Shown here in pieces: positions 1-10,847 of a stretch of DNA of 64,000 bases. The notes under the pieces were generated by a model that worked only from the letters and a program-made list of their open reading frames with translations, searched no databases and was not told the DNA's origin. The DNA comes from an uncultured Burkholderiales bacterium. Its GTDB lineage: Bacteria > Pseudomonadota > Gammaproteobacteria > Burkholderiales > Burkholderiaceae_C. The DNA lies in assembly GCA_903842945.1 (NCBI GenBank), contig CAIMNS010000136.1, positions 1 to 64,000 of the forward strand, given 5' to 3'. The first letter of the stretch is position 1. Every line of letters begins with the position of its first letter. The position numbers and the translations under genes were made by a program.

Positions 1-224
1 AAAGGAGTCCTCCACCCCTACGTCGTTTCTTCAAGGATGGACGTGAACATGTTTTGAGGTGTTGGCGAGTTCTAGAGCTGAGTTTATAAAAAACAGTGCC
101 CATGAGATGGGCTTGTATTTTTTCATATCGACCTCATCTAAAAGCCTTGATCTTTGTCCAGAGTGCCTGTGATGGTGCTTTTAAGAGGTCTGGTCCATCG
201 AGAGGCTTGTTTTTGGAGAGAAGT

Positions 225-1718
225 ATGCAATTTTTGGTTCAATCTGCAAAACAGATTCGTTGTACATGGCTGGTGGTTTTTCTGGCCTGCTCGGGTTGGG
301 TGAGTTCGCCTCTTGTTGCTGGTGCACAAGGGACTCGGACCTTGCCTGATTTCACAGATTTGGTTGAGTTGGTGGGCCCCTCCGTGGTCAATATTCGTAC
401 CATTGAAAAAGTTGCAACACGCGCGCCATCTGCCAATGGCCCATCAGACGCGGACGAAGAAATGCAAGAGCTCTTTAAGAAGTTTTTTGGCGTGCCTTTC
501 CCTGGCAACCCTGGCGCGCCCAATGCGCCACGTCAACCACGTCCCAATCGCAACGCTCCTCAAGAGGAAGAGCAACCCAAAGGGGTTGGGTCTGGCTTTA
601 TTTTGAGTGCCGATGGCTTGATCATGACCAACGCGCACGTGGTTGAAGGGGCCGACCAAGTCTTGGTCACCTTGCCTGACAAAAGAGAGTTCAAAGCAAA
701 AATTATCGGATCTGATAAAAGGACGGATGTGGCTGTCGTGAAGATTGAAGCCACGGGTTTGCCTGCCGTTCGAATTGGAGATGTGGGACGACTTAAGGTT
801 GGCGAGTGGGTCATGGCGATTGGGTCCCCCTTTGGGTTTGAGAACACGGTCACGGCGGGTATTGTGAGCGCCAAACAAAGGGACACGGGTGAGTTCGTGT
901 CATTCATTCAAACCGATGTGGCCATCAACCCAGGCAACTCGGGTGGCCCTTTGATCAACATGCGTGGAGAGGTCATTGGCATCAACAGCCAAATTTATTC
1001 ACGTTCAGGGGGGTTCATGGGCATCTCGTTTGCGATACCCATCGATGAGGCTGTTCGTGTCAGCGATCAACTCAGGCTCAATGGGCGAGTCCAACGAGGT
1101 CGCTTGGGCATTCAAATCGGACCCGTCAGCAAAGAGCTTGCTGAATCCATGGGGCTGTCCAAAGCACAGGGTGCCTTGGTTCAAAACGTGGAGGCCAACT
1201 CGCCTGCAGAAAAAGCAGGCCTTGAGGCTGGCGACATCATCACCAAAGTGGATGGCAAGCTGGTCGAAAAATCTATCGATCTGCCAAGGTTTGTGGGGGG
1301 CATCAAGCCTGGCACCAAATCGCTGTTGGGTGTGCTCAGGCGAGGCGTGAACAAAGACATCTCGGTCACCGTTGGCGAGTTTGAAGCTGAGAAGAAAGTG
1401 GCCGCAACCACGCCTACTGAAAAAGCCCCAGCCGCATCCGCGTTCGCCGCTTTGGGTTTGAGCTTGAGCGATTTAAGTGAAAGCGCCAAACGAGAGTTGA
1501 AGGTCCGTCTGGGCGTGCGTGTGGATCAAGCCGTGGAAGCTGCAGCGCGTGCAGGCTTAAGAGAGGGCGACGTCATTTTGCAATTGGCCAACGTAGAGAT
1601 TCATTCGGTCAAAGATTTTGAGAGTGCTTTTGCCAAGTTGGACAAAACCAAGCCCACGGCCGTGCTCTTTAAAAGAGGGGATTGGTCCCAATACGCGATC
1701 ATTCGTCCGGGCAAATGA
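225..1718 (+). CDS. mucD: DegP/MucD-like periplasmic serine endoprotease with two PDZ domains
   Basis: Signal peptide, trypsin-like motifs (TNAHVV, TDVAVVKI, NPGNSGGPL) and PDZ repeats. ORF opens at 96; the ATG at 225 (MQFLVQSAKQ) gives a sensible signal peptide. Confidence 0.93.
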   Translation: MQFLVQSAKQIRCTWLVVFLACSGWVSSPLVAGAQGTRTLPDFTDLVELVGPSVVNIRTIEKVATRAPSANGPSDADEEMQELFKKFFGVPFPGNPGAPNAPRQPRPNRNAPQEEEQPKGVGSGFILSADGLIMTNAHVVEGADQVLVTLPDKREFKAKIIGSDKRTDVAVVKIEATGLPAVRIGDVGRLKVGEWVMAIGSPFGFENTVTAGIVSAKQRDTGEFVSFIQTDVAINPGNSGGPLINMRGEVIGINSQIYSRSGGFMGISFAIPIDEAVRVSDQLRLNGRVQRGRLGIQIGPVSKELAESMGLSKAQGALVQNVEANSPAEKAGLEAGDIITKVDGKLVEKSIDLPRFVGGIKPGTKSLLGVLRRGVNKDISVTVGEFEAEKKVAATTPTEKAPAASAFAALGLSLSDLSESAKRELKVRLGVRVDQAVEAAARAGLREGDVILQLANVEIHSVKDFESAFAKLDKTKPTAVLFKRGDWSQYAIIRPGK

Positions 1719-1982
1719 GGTCCAACACGTCAAACCCCTGGGCCAACCACCTTGGTTTTTTGTAATCAAAAAGAATGCACAATGAGCAAAAAATACCCTA
1801 AATCAAGGTCGGGTATAAGGGAATTGATGCAAAAAGGGAACTTTGATCAATTATTTTTAAGATATTCTGTGCCATGAAAATGAAAATAAAAGAATATTTT
1901 TTTATTACAATTTAGCCTTAGAATCTTTGAATGCAAGTTAGACGTCTCGATATAGAATCCAAAAAACACTTGTTATGCTGAT

Positions 1983-2067
1983 ACGCACACAGTCTCCACA
2001 CTTACTCCACAGCTCGCTCACAAGTTGTCCTTTTTTTTTAATCGTTCCTGTGGCTAAGCTGTGAATA
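1983..2067. other. 11-bp-phased CACA/TGTG array with DnaA-box-like 9-mers
   Basis: CACA at 1986, 1997, 2008 and 2019 (exact 11-bp period), T9 tract 2031-2039, then TGTG at 2049 and 2060, including TTATTCACA on the minus strand. Confidence 0.45.
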
Positions 2068-2144
2068 ACTTTCATGTTGTTGACCTACAACGAACCCAAC
2101 AGGGTCCATGGGGGGCTGTCTTTGAAGGCAATTTTGCCTACAAT

Positions 2145-2215
2145 AAAGTCCCAACTATCGCAGTTGCCATAGATTGTTGGTTCCGGGCGCGTCAGCAGTT
2201 GACGCGCCCTTTTTT
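2145..2215 (+). ncRNA. Candidate ~65-70 nt two-hairpin small RNA ending in an intrinsic terminator
   Basis: TACAAT (-10-like) at 2139-2144; hairpin CCAACTATC(2151-2159)/GATTGTTGG(2172-2180) with one T-T mismatch; then GGGCGCGTCA/TGACGCGCCC + T6. No ORF. Confidence 0.4.
2185..2215 (+). terminator. Intrinsic terminator
   Basis: Perfect 10-bp stem GGGCGCGTCA (2185-2194), 5-nt loop, TGACGCGCCC (2200-2209), followed by T6. Confidence 0.85.
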
Positions 2216-2259
2216 ATGTCAATGATCATTTAAATTCAACTACTTAGGTCTTCCCGTTG

Positions 2260-4071
2260 ATGAATCGCATCAGAAATTTTTCCATCATTGCTCACATTGA
2301 TCACGGTAAATCTACACTTGCCGATCGCTTGATCCAGCGGTGTGGTGGGCTTGAGGACCGCGACATGCAAGCGCAAGTTTTGGACTCCATGGACATTGAA
2401 AAAGAGCGTGGGATAACCATCAAAGCGCAAACGGCGTCCTTGCTCTACAAAGCGAACAACGGTGAGACGTACAACTTGAATCTCATCGACACCCCTGGCC
2501 ACGTGGATTTTTCTTACGAGGTCTCGCGTTCATTGTCCGCGTGTGAGGGTGCCCTCTTGGTGGTCGATGCTTCGCAAGGTGTTGAAGCGCAAACGGTGGC
2601 CAACTGTTACACCGCCCTTGATTTGGGTGTCGAGGTGATTCCGGTTTTAAACAAGATGGATTTGCCGCAAGCTGACCCAGACAATGCGAAAACCGAAATT
2701 GAAGATGTGATTGGTATCGATGCCTCCGAGGCCATTCCTTGCTCGGCCAAGACGGGCATGGGGATCGATGAAATTTTAGAGGCCATCGTGGCCCATGTGC
2801 CGCAACCACGTGGGAATCCGCAAGGCCCATTGCGTGCCATGATTGTGGACAGTTGGTACGACACCTACGTGGGGGTGGTGATGTTGGTGCGTGTCGTCGA
2901 TGGCGAACTCAATTGTGGAGACCGCATCAAAATGATGGCCACAGAGACCACCTACATCGCGGAAAAGTTAGGTGTCTTTACACCAGCCAACGTCCCCCGA
3001 CAACAACTCAGTGCAGGTCAAGTGGGCTACATCATTGCAGGCATCAAAGAATTGCAAGCGGCAAAAGTGGGCGACACGATCACTCAGATCAAGGCCGGTA
3101 CGGGTGGAGCAAGTGCTACGGCCACAGAGGCCTTGCCCGGCTTCAAAGAGATCCAGCCCCAGGTGTTTGCGGGTTTGTACCCAACGGAGGCCAATCAGTA
3201 CGACTCACTCAGAGACAGTTTAGAAAAGTTGAAACTCAACGACGCCTCACTGCAATACGAGCCAGAGGTCTCTCAAGCCCTTGGGTTTGGTTTCAGGTGT
3301 GGCTTTTTGGGTCTTTTGCACATGGAGATTGTGCAAGAAAGACTTGAGCGAGAGTTTGACCAAGATTTGATCACCACCGCTCCGAGTGTGGTCTACCAAG
3401 TGGTCCAAGGCGACGGAGAGGTGGTCATGGTTGAGAACCCCTCCAAAATGCCTGACCAAGGCAAGCTTCAAGAGATCAGAGAGCCGATCGTGACGGTGCA
3501 CCTGTACATGCCTCAGGAGTATGTGGGAGCCGTCATGACCCTGGCCAATCAAAAAAGAGGGGTTCAGCTCAACATGGCTTACCATGGACGACAAGTGATG
3601 TTGACCTATGAAATGCCATTGGGTGAAATCGTTTTGGATTTCTTTGACAAGCTCAAGTCTGTCTCTAGAGGTTATGCCTCCATGGACTACGACTTTAAAG
3701 AATACCGTGCATCGGATGTGGTCAAAGTCGACATCCTTTTGAACGGTGAAAAGGTCGATGCCTTGTCCATCATCGTTCACCGCTCGCAGTCCCAATACCG
3801 AGGTCGTGCGGTGGTTGCAAAGATGCGTGAAATCATCTCAAGACAAATGTTTGACGTGGCGATACAAGCTGCGATTGGTGCTAATATCATTGCTCGCGAG
3901 TCGATCAAGGCGCTGCGTAAAAATGTATTGGCCAAGTGCTACGGAGGAGACATCTCTCGCAAGAGAAAACTCCTTGAGAAACAAAAAGCGGGTAAGAAAA
4001 GAATGAAACAAATCGGCTCTGTTGAAGTCCCACAAGAGGCCTTTTTAGCCATACTGCAAGTAGAGGATTGA
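2260..4071 (+). CDS. lepA: Elongation factor 4 (LepA)
   Basis: [24 protein letters not shown] and full LepA-type GTPase. TTG at 2257 is an alternative start. Confidence 0.97.
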   Translation: MNRIRNFSIIAHIDHGKSTLADRLIQRCGGLEDRDMQAQVLDSMDIEKERGITIKAQTASLLYKANNGETYNLNLIDTPGHVDFSYEVSRSLSACEGALLVVDASQGVEAQTVANCYTALDLGVEVIPVLNKMDLPQADPDNAKTEIEDVIGIDASEAIPCSAKTGMGIDEILEAIVAHVPQPRGNPQGPLRAMIVDSWYDTYVGVVMLVRVVDGELNCGDRIKMMATETTYIAEKLGVFTPANVPRQQLSAGQVGYIIAGIKELQAAKVGDTITQIKAGTGGASATATEALPGFKEIQPQVFAGLYPTEANQYDSLRDSLEKLKLNDASLQYEPEVSQALGFGFRCGFLGLLHMEIVQERLEREFDQDLITTAPSVVYQVVQGDGEVVMVENPSKMPDQGKLQEIREPIVTVHLYMPQEYVGAVMTLANQKRGVQLNMAYHGRQVMLTYEMPLGEIVLDFFDKLKSVSRGYASMDYDFKEYRASDVVKVDILLNGEKVDALSIIVHRSQSQYRGRAVVAKMREIISRQMFDVAIQAAIGANIIARESIKALRKNVLAKCYGGDISRKRKLLEKQKAGKKRMKQIGSVEVPQEAFLAILQVED

Positions 4072-4072
4072 G

Positions 4073-5059
4073 ATGGCAATTTTAACGGCATTTGTTTTAG
4101 GCGCCTTTGGTCTGTACATTGGCTCTTGGTACCTGGGATACCAAGAGGGCAATTTTGCACTCTTGTTGTTCTCAGCAACGGTGGTGACGGGGATTTATTG
4201 GATTTTCGAGAAGCTGATTTTCTTGCCCCGAAGGGTTCAAGAGGCGCAAGCCCTGGACCTGGCCGAGCACAAGCGGGTCGATGAACTAGCTCGCATGGGC
4301 ATTCAGCAAGAACCGCTCGACATCCAAGCCAAACAATCTGACATCTTGCGTCAACCTTGGTGGTTGGATTGGACCGCAGGTTTGTTCCCTGTGATCTTGG
4401 TGGTTTTTATATTGCGTTCATTTTTATTTGAGCCCTTTAAGATTCCTTCGGGCTCCATGATTCCAACACTTTGGGTGGGCGACTTGATTTTGGTCAATAA
4501 GTTTCACTATGGCGTTCGCTTGCCCGTGATCAACTTAAAAATCACCGATGGTGAGCCTGTTAAAAGAGGCGATGTGATGGTGTTTCGCTACCCACCTAAC
4601 CCCAGCTTGGACTACATCAAACGTGTGGTGGGTGTGCCGGGGGACGAGGTCGCTTACATCAATAAAAAGCTCACCATCAATGGGGTTGCCGTTCAAGACG
4701 AGTCGGTCCCTGACTTTTTTGAAGAAGACTCGTTGAGGTACATCAAGCAATTTGAGGAAACCTTGCCCACAGGCGATCCCAAGGTGGAGAAGGTCAAGCA
4801 TCGTTTGTTGAACGAAAATGAAAGACCTGCGTTTGTAGAAGGAGCCAGCAATTTTCCTTTCAAAGAACAATGCCAATACAGCTTGGAGGGCATTGTTTGT
4901 AAAGTCCCTGAAGGGCATTATTTCATGATGGGAGACAACCGGGACAACTCCCTCGATTCTCGCTATTGGGGTTTTGTGCCGGATAAAAACATCGTAGGCC
5001 GCGCATTTTACGTGTGGATGAATTTTGGCAATTTGAAACGCATTGGTGGTTTTGACTAA
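4073..5059 (+). CDS. lepB: Signal peptidase I
   Basis: [39 protein letters not shown] motifs; follows lepA. Confidence 0.96.
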   Translation: MAILTAFVLGAFGLYIGSWYLGYQEGNFALLLFSATVVTGIYWIFEKLIFLPRRVQEAQALDLAEHKRVDELARMGIQQEPLDIQAKQSDILRQPWWLDWTAGLFPVILVVFILRSFLFEPFKIPSGSMIPTLWVGDLILVNKFHYGVRLPVINLKITDGEPVKRGDVMVFRYPPNPSLDYIKRVVGVPGDEVAYINKKLTINGVAVQDESVPDFFEEDSLRYIKQFEETLPTGDPKVEKVKHRLLNENERPAFVEGASNFPFKEQCQYSLEGIVCKVPEGHYFMMGDNRDNSLDSRYWGFVPDKNIVGRAFYVWMNFGNLKRIGGFD

Positions 5060-5762
5060 GTTGTCCTCATCTTCTACTTTGAGTCGCGCTCATCAAGAGT
5101 TGCTGGAGCGGCTGGGTTTGAGCTTTGAAAAGCCTCAATTGCTGCAGCAAGCTTTGACGCATCGAAGTTTCAGTTCAAACCACAATGAAAGGCTAGAGTT
5201 TTTAGGGGATTCGGTGCTCAATTTAGCGGTCTCAAGCATGCTCTATGAGGCCTTGCCCGATTTGCCTGAAGGGGACTTGTCTCGAGTGCGAGCTAACTTG
5301 GTGAAACAAGACACCTTGCACCAATTGGCCATGGAATTGAAGCTCCCAGCCCTCATACGACTAGGTGAAGGAGAGATGAAATCTGGTGGGCAAAAGAGGC
5401 CTTCTATTTTGGCCGATACCTTGGAGGCTTTGATTGGTGCGGTCTATTTGGACGCTGGTTACGACAAAGCACAAGCTTTGGTCTTGAGGCTTTTTGAGCC
5501 GATCCAAATCAACCCCACCATGCAAGCGGCTTCTAAAGACCCCAAAACCGAATTGCAAGAGTGGCTTCAAGCCAAGCGTTTAAAGTTGCCCATTTACCGT
5601 GTCGTGGGCACCCTTGGAGCGGCGCATCAACAGACTTTTGATGTGGAGTGCGAGGTGCCCGAGCTGTCTTTGATAGAAAGAGGCATCGGCGGCTCAAGGC
5701 GTGCAGCGGAACAAGTGGCTGCTTTGGCCATGTTGGAGTCAATCAAGGAAAAAAAATTATGA
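5043..5762 (+). CDS. rnc: Ribonuclease III
   Basis: [17 protein letters not shown] signature and C-terminal dsRBD; overlaps the lepB 3' end (exact start uncertain). Confidence 0.95.
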   Translation: MVVLTKLSSSSTLSRAHQELLERLGLSFEKPQLLQQALTHRSFSSNHNERLEFLGDSVLNLAVSSMLYEALPDLPEGDLSRVRANLVKQDTLHQLAMELKLPALIRLGEGEMKSGGQKRPSILADTLEALIGAVYLDAGYDKAQALVLRLFEPIQINPTMQAASKDPKTELQEWLQAKRLKLPIYRVVGTLGAAHQQTFDVECEVPELSLIERGIGGSRRAAEQVAALAMLESIKEKKL

Positions 5763-6883
5763 GTTCGCCAAAAGTGGGCCAAGAAGAGGGCGGAGCAAAG
5801 AGCACAATTAAGGGCCAAGAAAAGGGCCCACAAAAGGCCCAAGCTTTAACGCCACAAACCCGAGTCAAAGTTCAAAAGACCGCTGAGCTGCCTGCTTCTT
5901 TGGCGTCCTTAAAGGACTTGATTGCCAAGCCCTTAGAGGGCGAGCTCTCCACCGGCTCAGATGCACCCGAGGTGCATGAAGACTTGGGGCCCAGACACTC
6001 GGGTTTGATTGCCATTGTGGGCAGGCCCAATGTGGGCAAGTCCACGCTCATGAATGCTTTGGTGGGTCAAAAAATCAGCATCACGTCCAAAAAAGCACAA
6101 ACAACCCGCCACCGCATCACGGGCATTCGCAACGAGGCCAGCAGTCAACTGGTGTTTGTGGACACCCCTGGGTTTCAAACCCTGCACAACAATGCCTTGA
6201 ACAGGTCGCTCAACAAAACCGTTTTAGGTGCTGTGGGTGACGTGGACTTGGTGCTTTTTGTGGTTGAGGCGGGCTATTTTTCTTTGGCAGACACCAAGGT
6301 CCTTGGACTTCTCAAGCCTGGAACCAAAGTGGTGTTGCTCGCCAACAAGGTCGATCAAGTTCACAACAAAGAAGAGCTCATGCCCTGGCTCAAGGAGATG
6401 CAAGCGCGGTTTGATTTTTATGCGATTTTTCCGATGTCAGCCAAAAGTCCCAAAGACATCGAGCGTTTGGTGCAACTGTGCATCAAAGATTTGCCAGAAC
6501 AAGACTGGTGGTATTTGAACGACGAGTTGACCGATCGAAGCGAAAAGTTTTTGGCCAGTGAAATCATTCGTGAGAAATTATTTCGTCTAACAGGTGATGA
6601 GTTGCCCTACACCTCCACCGTGGTCATCGATCGGTTCACCGAAGAGCCCGGGCGATCAGTGGCACGCATGGTCAAAATTGCCGCCACCATTGTGGTCGAG
6701 CGCGAAGGTCACAAGGCCATGGTGATCGGTGAAAAAGGTGAAAAACTCAAACGCATGGGCACGGATGCGCGACTAGAGTTGGAGCGACTGATGCAGGCCA
6801 AGGTGTTTTTAGAGATTTGGGTGAAAGTGCGCTCAGGGTGGGCCGATGACGAGGCTCGGGTGCGCAGCTTTGGCTACGAGTAA
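5759..6883 (+). CDS. era: GTPase Era with a long N-terminal extension
   Basis: [33 protein letters not shown] and C-terminal KH domain. ATG at 5759 overlaps the rnc stop. Confidence 0.95.
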   Translation: MSSPKVGQEEGGAKSTIKGQEKGPQKAQALTPQTRVKVQKTAELPASLASLKDLIAKPLEGELSTGSDAPEVHEDLGPRHSGLIAIVGRPNVGKSTLMNALVGQKISITSKKAQTTRHRITGIRNEASSQLVFVDTPGFQTLHNNALNRSLNKTVLGAVGDVDLVLFVVEAGYFSLADTKVLGLLKPGTKVVLLANKVDQVHNKEELMPWLKEMQARFDFYAIFPMSAKSPKDIERLVQLCIKDLPEQDWWYLNDELTDRSEKFLASEIIREKLFRLTGDELPYTSTVVIDRFTEEPGRSVARMVKIAATIVVEREGHKAMVIGEKGEKLKRMGTDARLELERLMQAKVFLEIWVKVRSGWADDEARVRSFGYE

Positions 6884-7736
6884 AAAAAGTGCTCTCACCC
6901 GCACGCTAGAGGAACCCTCCTTTGTGTTGCACCGCTACCCCTGGAGCGAGTCGAGTTTGGTGTTGGATGTGTTCACCCGCCACCATGGACGGCTGGTGGT
7001 GGTGGCCAAAGGTGCCAAGCGGCCCCACTCCAATTTCCGACCGGTTTTGATGCCCTTGCAGCCCTTGAATTTGGGTTTCAGTGGAGAGCAAGAGGTTCGC
7101 AATTTGTCCAGTGCAGAATGGGCTGGCGGGCATGTCATGCCCCAAGGGGAGTCGTTGCTCAGCGGGTTTTATTTGAACGAGTTGCTGCTCAAGTTGCTCG
7201 CTCGCGAGGATCCGCATCCGGAGCTCTTTGATGTGTACAAAGATGTCGTGAAAATTTTATCGTCGGGGTTTGAACACACCTTGGGGCCCTTGCTCAGAAC
7301 GTTTGAGCTTTTGATGTTGTCCTATTTGGGCCATTTGCCCAATTTGGGCCTTCAAACCTCCACCTTGGAGCCGATCAAAGACACGGCGCTTTATCAGTTG
7401 ATGCCTGAGGCGGGCCTGGCCCAAGTGATGGACCATGGGATCAAAAGCGCAGCGGATTCGACCCCTACGCGCGAGGCTTTTGAGCAGACGTCTTGGGATG
7501 CGTCTTCTTTGGCCCATCGTTCAACTGCACAGGCTTTGACGGGGCGTCATTGGCTGGCTTTGTCAAAAGCCCTGGATGCGCCCAATGCCTTGACCAGCAC
7601 CTTGCGCTTTTGTGCGGAAATGGACTCGCCAAGCCGTCAAGCCTTGCAATCTCAATTGAGACAAATCATCCATTTTCAATGCGGCCTGGATACTTTGAAG
7701 ACCAGACAGTTTATGATCGATATCCAAGCTTTGTAG
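6846..7736 (+). CDS. recO: DNA repair protein RecO
   Basis: SFVLHRYPWSESSLVLDVFTRHHGRLVVVAKGAKRP; conserved position after era. Confidence 0.93.
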   Translation: MTRLGCAALATSKKSALTRTLEEPSFVLHRYPWSESSLVLDVFTRHHGRLVVVAKGAKRPHSNFRPVLMPLQPLNLGFSGEQEVRNLSSAEWAGGHVMPQGESLLSGFYLNELLLKLLAREDPHPELFDVYKDVVKILSSGFEHTLGPLLRTFELLMLSYLGHLPNLGLQTSTLEPIKDTALYQLMPEAGLAQVMDHGIKSAADSTPTREAFEQTSWDASSLAHRSTAQALTGRHWLALSKALDAPNALTSTLRFCAEMDSPSRQALQSQLRQIIHFQCGLDTLKTRQFMIDIQAL

Positions 7737-7796
7737 CGTTGCTTGTTTTGATTTCAAAGCACCTTCTTTGGCCAACCCAATGAACCCTTTTGCCCT

Positions 7797-8603
7797 ATGT
7801 CTGAATCTGTTTTGAACCTCCAAGATCAAACCTCCCGTGCCACTGCCTTGTCGGTGAATTTGAACAAAGTGGCCTTGTTGCGAAACGCCAGAGCATTGGA
7901 AGTCCCAAGCGTGCTCAAAGCGGCTAGTGTGTGTTTGCATGCAGGAGCACATGGTTTGACGGTACATCCACGGCCGGACGAGAGACACATCCGCAGCAAA
8001 GATGTCTCACAGTTAAGTGCACTTTTGAAAGAATGGCCCCATCGCGAGTTCAACATCGAGGGCAACCCCTTTCACAACCTCATGGAGTTGGTGGACACCT
8101 ACCGTCCACATCAAGCCACCTTGGTGCCCGACAGCATGGAGCAATCCACCAGCGATCATGGTTGGCAGTTGCCCAAGGACATGGATGCTTTGAGACCCAT
8201 CGTGCAGCAATTGAACGCGTGGAAAATCCGTGTGAGTTTGTTCATGGACCCCGTGGCAGACATGATGGTGCACTGTAAAGCTTTGGGCGTTCAACGCGTG
8301 GAGTTGTACACCGAGGCCTTTGCGCGTGCACACGCAAGGGACCTCTTGGACAAGACAACGCATCAGGCAGCACAGGCCATTCAGCCCTACATTCAAGCCG
8401 CCAAGGCCGCGCAAGAGCTGGGCCTTGAAGTGAATGCGGGTCATGACCTGAACGCCGTGAATTTGAAATACTTTTTGACGCATGTGCCTGGGGTCAAAGA
8501 GGTTTCGATTGGTCACGCGTTCATTGCAGATGCTTTGGAGTGCGGGTATGCTCGTGCTGTGCAGTTGTACCTTGATCAAATGTCGCAAGGCCTGGCGCCA
8601 TGA
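7797..8603 (+). CDS. pdxJ: Pyridoxine 5'-phosphate synthase
   Basis: [33 protein letters not shown] motifs. Confidence 0.96.
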   Translation: MSESVLNLQDQTSRATALSVNLNKVALLRNARALEVPSVLKAASVCLHAGAHGLTVHPRPDERHIRSKDVSQLSALLKEWPHREFNIEGNPFHNLMELVDTYRPHQATLVPDSMEQSTSDHGWQLPKDMDALRPIVQQLNAWKIRVSLFMDPVADMMVHCKALGVQRVELYTEAFARAHARDLLDKTTHQAAQAIQPYIQAAKAAQELGLEVNAGHDLNAVNLKYFLTHVPGVKEVSIGHAFIADALECGYARAVQLYLDQMSQGLAP

Positions 8604-9028
8604 CACCGAGCAAAGTGGTTTTTGGCATTGGTACCGATATTTGTGACATCCGTCGCATTCGTCAAAGCCATGAGCGGTATGGACAACGGTTTTTAGAAAA
8701 GATCTTGACGCCCAAAGAGCTGGAGGTGTTCACTCGCCGTTCTGAGCGTTGGCCCGAGCGCGGTGTGCGTTACTTGGCCACTCGGTTTTCCGCCAAAGAG
8801 TCTTTCAGCAAGGCCATCGGGCTTGGGATGAGAAGTCCCATGACATGGCGCTCCTGTGAAATACTGAACGCACCGTCGGGCGAGCCGCAGATTGTGCTGT
8901 ACAACGAACTCAAAGTTTGGTGCGAAGCCAGGGGCTTGAGTGCCAAAGTCAGTGTCTCTGACGAGAGCGATTACGCCATCAGCTTTGTCACCGTTGAACG
9001 GCAACTCGATCCATCCCATCCCCTATGA
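8600..9028 (+). CDS. acpS: Holo-[acyl-carrier-protein] synthase
   Basis: [12 protein letters not shown] and [17 protein letters not shown]; overlaps the pdxJ stop by 4 bp. Confidence 0.95.
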   Translation: MTPSKVVFGIGTDICDIRRIRQSHERYGQRFLEKILTPKELEVFTRRSERWPERGVRYLATRFSAKESFSKAIGLGMRSPMTWRSCEILNAPSGEPQIVLYNELKVWCEARGLSAKVSVSDESDYAISFVTVERQLDPSHPL

Positions 9029-9035
9029 ATGCTTT

Positions 9036-10202
9036 ATGAAAAACACCTCTAGACCTCTTGCCCTTAAGAAAAGATTCAAAGACGCTTTTGTTCACTCTCC
9101 CATTTTGTTGGACATTGATGGACTGGCCTTGACGCGAGACGATCGTCGAAGACTGTTGCATCCCTTGACGGGCGGGGTGATTTTGTTTGCCAGGAACTGG
9201 CACCACAAAAAACAACTGAGCGCTTTGTGTCAAGAGATCAAATCCTTGCGTGCTGAGTTGCTCATTTGCGTTGACCATGAAGGGGGTCGGGTGCAGCGCT
9301 TTAAAACCGATGGTTTTACCCATTTGCCGCCGATGCTCAGTTTGGGCGAGCAATGGTCTTCCAACGACACGCCTGAGCATGGCGCTGAAGGGGGTGCGGT
9401 CTTGGCGTCCCTTCACCGGGCCACCGCCATGGGCTTTGTGATGGCCAGTGAGCTCAGAGCCTGTGGGGTGGACTTCAGCTTTGCGCCGGTGCTTGACTTG
9501 GATCATGGCAGGAGTCAAGTGATCTCTGATCGGGCATTTCATCGCGACCCAAGGGTCGTGAGCTTGCTGTCTAAAAGTTTCATGCAAGGCATGCTGCAAG
9601 CGGGCATGGCCAATTGTGGCAAGCATTTCCCAGGACATGGGTTTGTGCAGGCCGATTCCCACACGGACTTGCCCATTGATCACCGGGCCTTGAGTGACAT
9701 CATGAAGGACGACGTTCTTCCCTACAAGGCCTTGAGCAACACGTTGACGAGCATCATGCCCGCTCACGTGATCTACCCGCAAGTTGATTCGAGACAAACC
9801 GGATTTTCAAAAGCATGGTTGCAGCATATTTTGCGTGAACAGTTGGGCTTTGCAGGTGCGATCATCAGCGACGATTTGTCCATGCAAGGCGCCAGAGAGT
9901 TGGACGGCAAAATTCTCTCCTATGCAAAAGCCGCCGTGCAGGCCTTGAATGCGGGCTGTGATGCATTGCTCCTTTGCAATCAAAGTGTGATCAAGCCTGG
10001 GCACAGTCACAACGAGGTCTTGGATGTTTTTTTGGAGCAACTCAGTGAGTCCTTGCTCAAGGGCCAATGGAGCCTCAGTGAGCAAAGCGAATACAGAAGA
10101 CGAGCCCTCTTGGGGCAAGGTCCCGCCATGACGTGGTCTGATTTGATGCGCGACCCCCGTTACCAGCAAGCGCTTGTTCAGACGGTCAAGCAAAGTCTCT
10201 AA
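9036..10202 (+). CDS. nagZ: Beta-N-acetylhexosaminidase (NagZ)
   Basis: ICVDHEGGRVQRF, GKHFPGHG, SDDLSMQGA motifs; start taken as MKNTSRPLAL. Confidence 0.94.
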   Translation: MKNTSRPLALKKRFKDAFVHSPILLDIDGLALTRDDRRRLLHPLTGGVILFARNWHHKKQLSALCQEIKSLRAELLICVDHEGGRVQRFKTDGFTHLPPMLSLGEQWSSNDTPEHGAEGGAVLASLHRATAMGFVMASELRACGVDFSFAPVLDLDHGRSQVISDRAFHRDPRVVSLLSKSFMQGMLQAGMANCGKHFPGHGFVQADSHTDLPIDHRALSDIMKDDVLPYKALSNTLTSIMPAHVIYPQVDSRQTGFSKAWLQHILREQLGFAGAIISDDLSMQGARELDGKILSYAKAAVQALNAGCDALLLCNQSVIKPGHSHNEVLDVFLEQLSESLLKGQWSLSEQSEYRRRALLGQGPAMTWSDLMRDPRYQQALVQTVKQSL

Positions 10203-10318
10203 TTTCCCCAAATCTACAATTTATCTCGTGCAAAGTGAAATTGCAGCGTTTTAGCGGTTAGACTGGGACTAGTTTTGGGGTATGTCTCAAATTTTGACTC
10301 CCAACCTTAGGAACGCTT

Positions 10319-10552
10319 TTGGCAACCAAATCGGGAAAAATGCAAGTCGATGACAGTGGTCTTCGATTTACCAGTCGTGAGAATGGTTCTCCTTTTGTGG
10401 GTATGGGCAAAGTGGGCGAGACCATGTCATGCATCAAATGTGGCATTCACAAACCGCGAAGGTTGGGCAGTCAAAGAAGATTTGTTGGTGGACTTGCTTT
10501 CTTTTGTTTTGAGTGCAAGCCCGCCATTTTGGTGCCGCCCAAAGCGGCATAA
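10319..10552 (+). CDS. Small putative zinc-ribbon protein, uncharacterised
   Basis: 77-aa ORF with CxxC...CxxC (CIKCGIHKPRRLGSQRRFVGGLAFFCFECKP); TTG start inferred. Confidence 0.6.
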   Translation: MATKSGKMQVDDSGLRFTSRENGSPFVGMGKVGETMSCIKCGIHKPRRLGSQRRFVGGLAFFCFECKPAILVPPKAA

Positions 10553-10661
10553 ATTCATCCTGCGGGCTTGGGCGTTGTTGTTGCAGTTCTCAAGCCAAGG
10601 TTTAACTTAACTGACCAGCATTGTCTCTCGCGGACGAGTGGTTCAACTTCATCTCGTGATC

Positions 10662-10829
10662 ATGGCAACACCCAATTACAACTACGAAAAACGCCAAAGA
10701 GAACTGGCCAAGAAAAAGAAAAAGGAAGAAAAGCTCAAAGAGCGTGAGTCCCGCAAAGTGGAAGGCGAGGAGCCTGGCATGGGCCAGCCCTCGGACGGAC
10801 TGCCTGTTCAGTCCCCAAGCAACCCCTGA
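10662..10829 (+). CDS. Small Lys/Glu-rich hypothetical protein
   Basis: 55-aa ORF MATPNYNYEKRQRELAKKKKKEEKLKERESRK... Confidence 0.55.
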   Translation: MATPNYNYEKRQRELAKKKKKEEKLKERESRKVEGEEPGMGQPSDGLPVQSPSNP

Positions 10830-10847
10830 ACCAAGAGTTCCTCAGTT

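Noticed and set aside
1-95. Possible 3' end of an upstream gene (e.g. rseB/mucB by synteny)
   Set aside because: Fragment too short; the in-frame tails show no recognisable motif, so no feature is called.
1780-2067. Chromosomal origin of replication in the mucD-lepA gap
   Set aside because: Only one good DnaA box and no dnaA/dnaN/gidA/parAB neighbours; kept only as a DnaA-like array.
2853-3347. 164-aa plus-strand ORF in another frame
   Set aside because: Overlaps lepA in an alternative frame; His/Arg-rich shadow translation.
8013-8606. 197-aa minus-strand ORF
   Set aside because: Antisense shadow of pdxJ.
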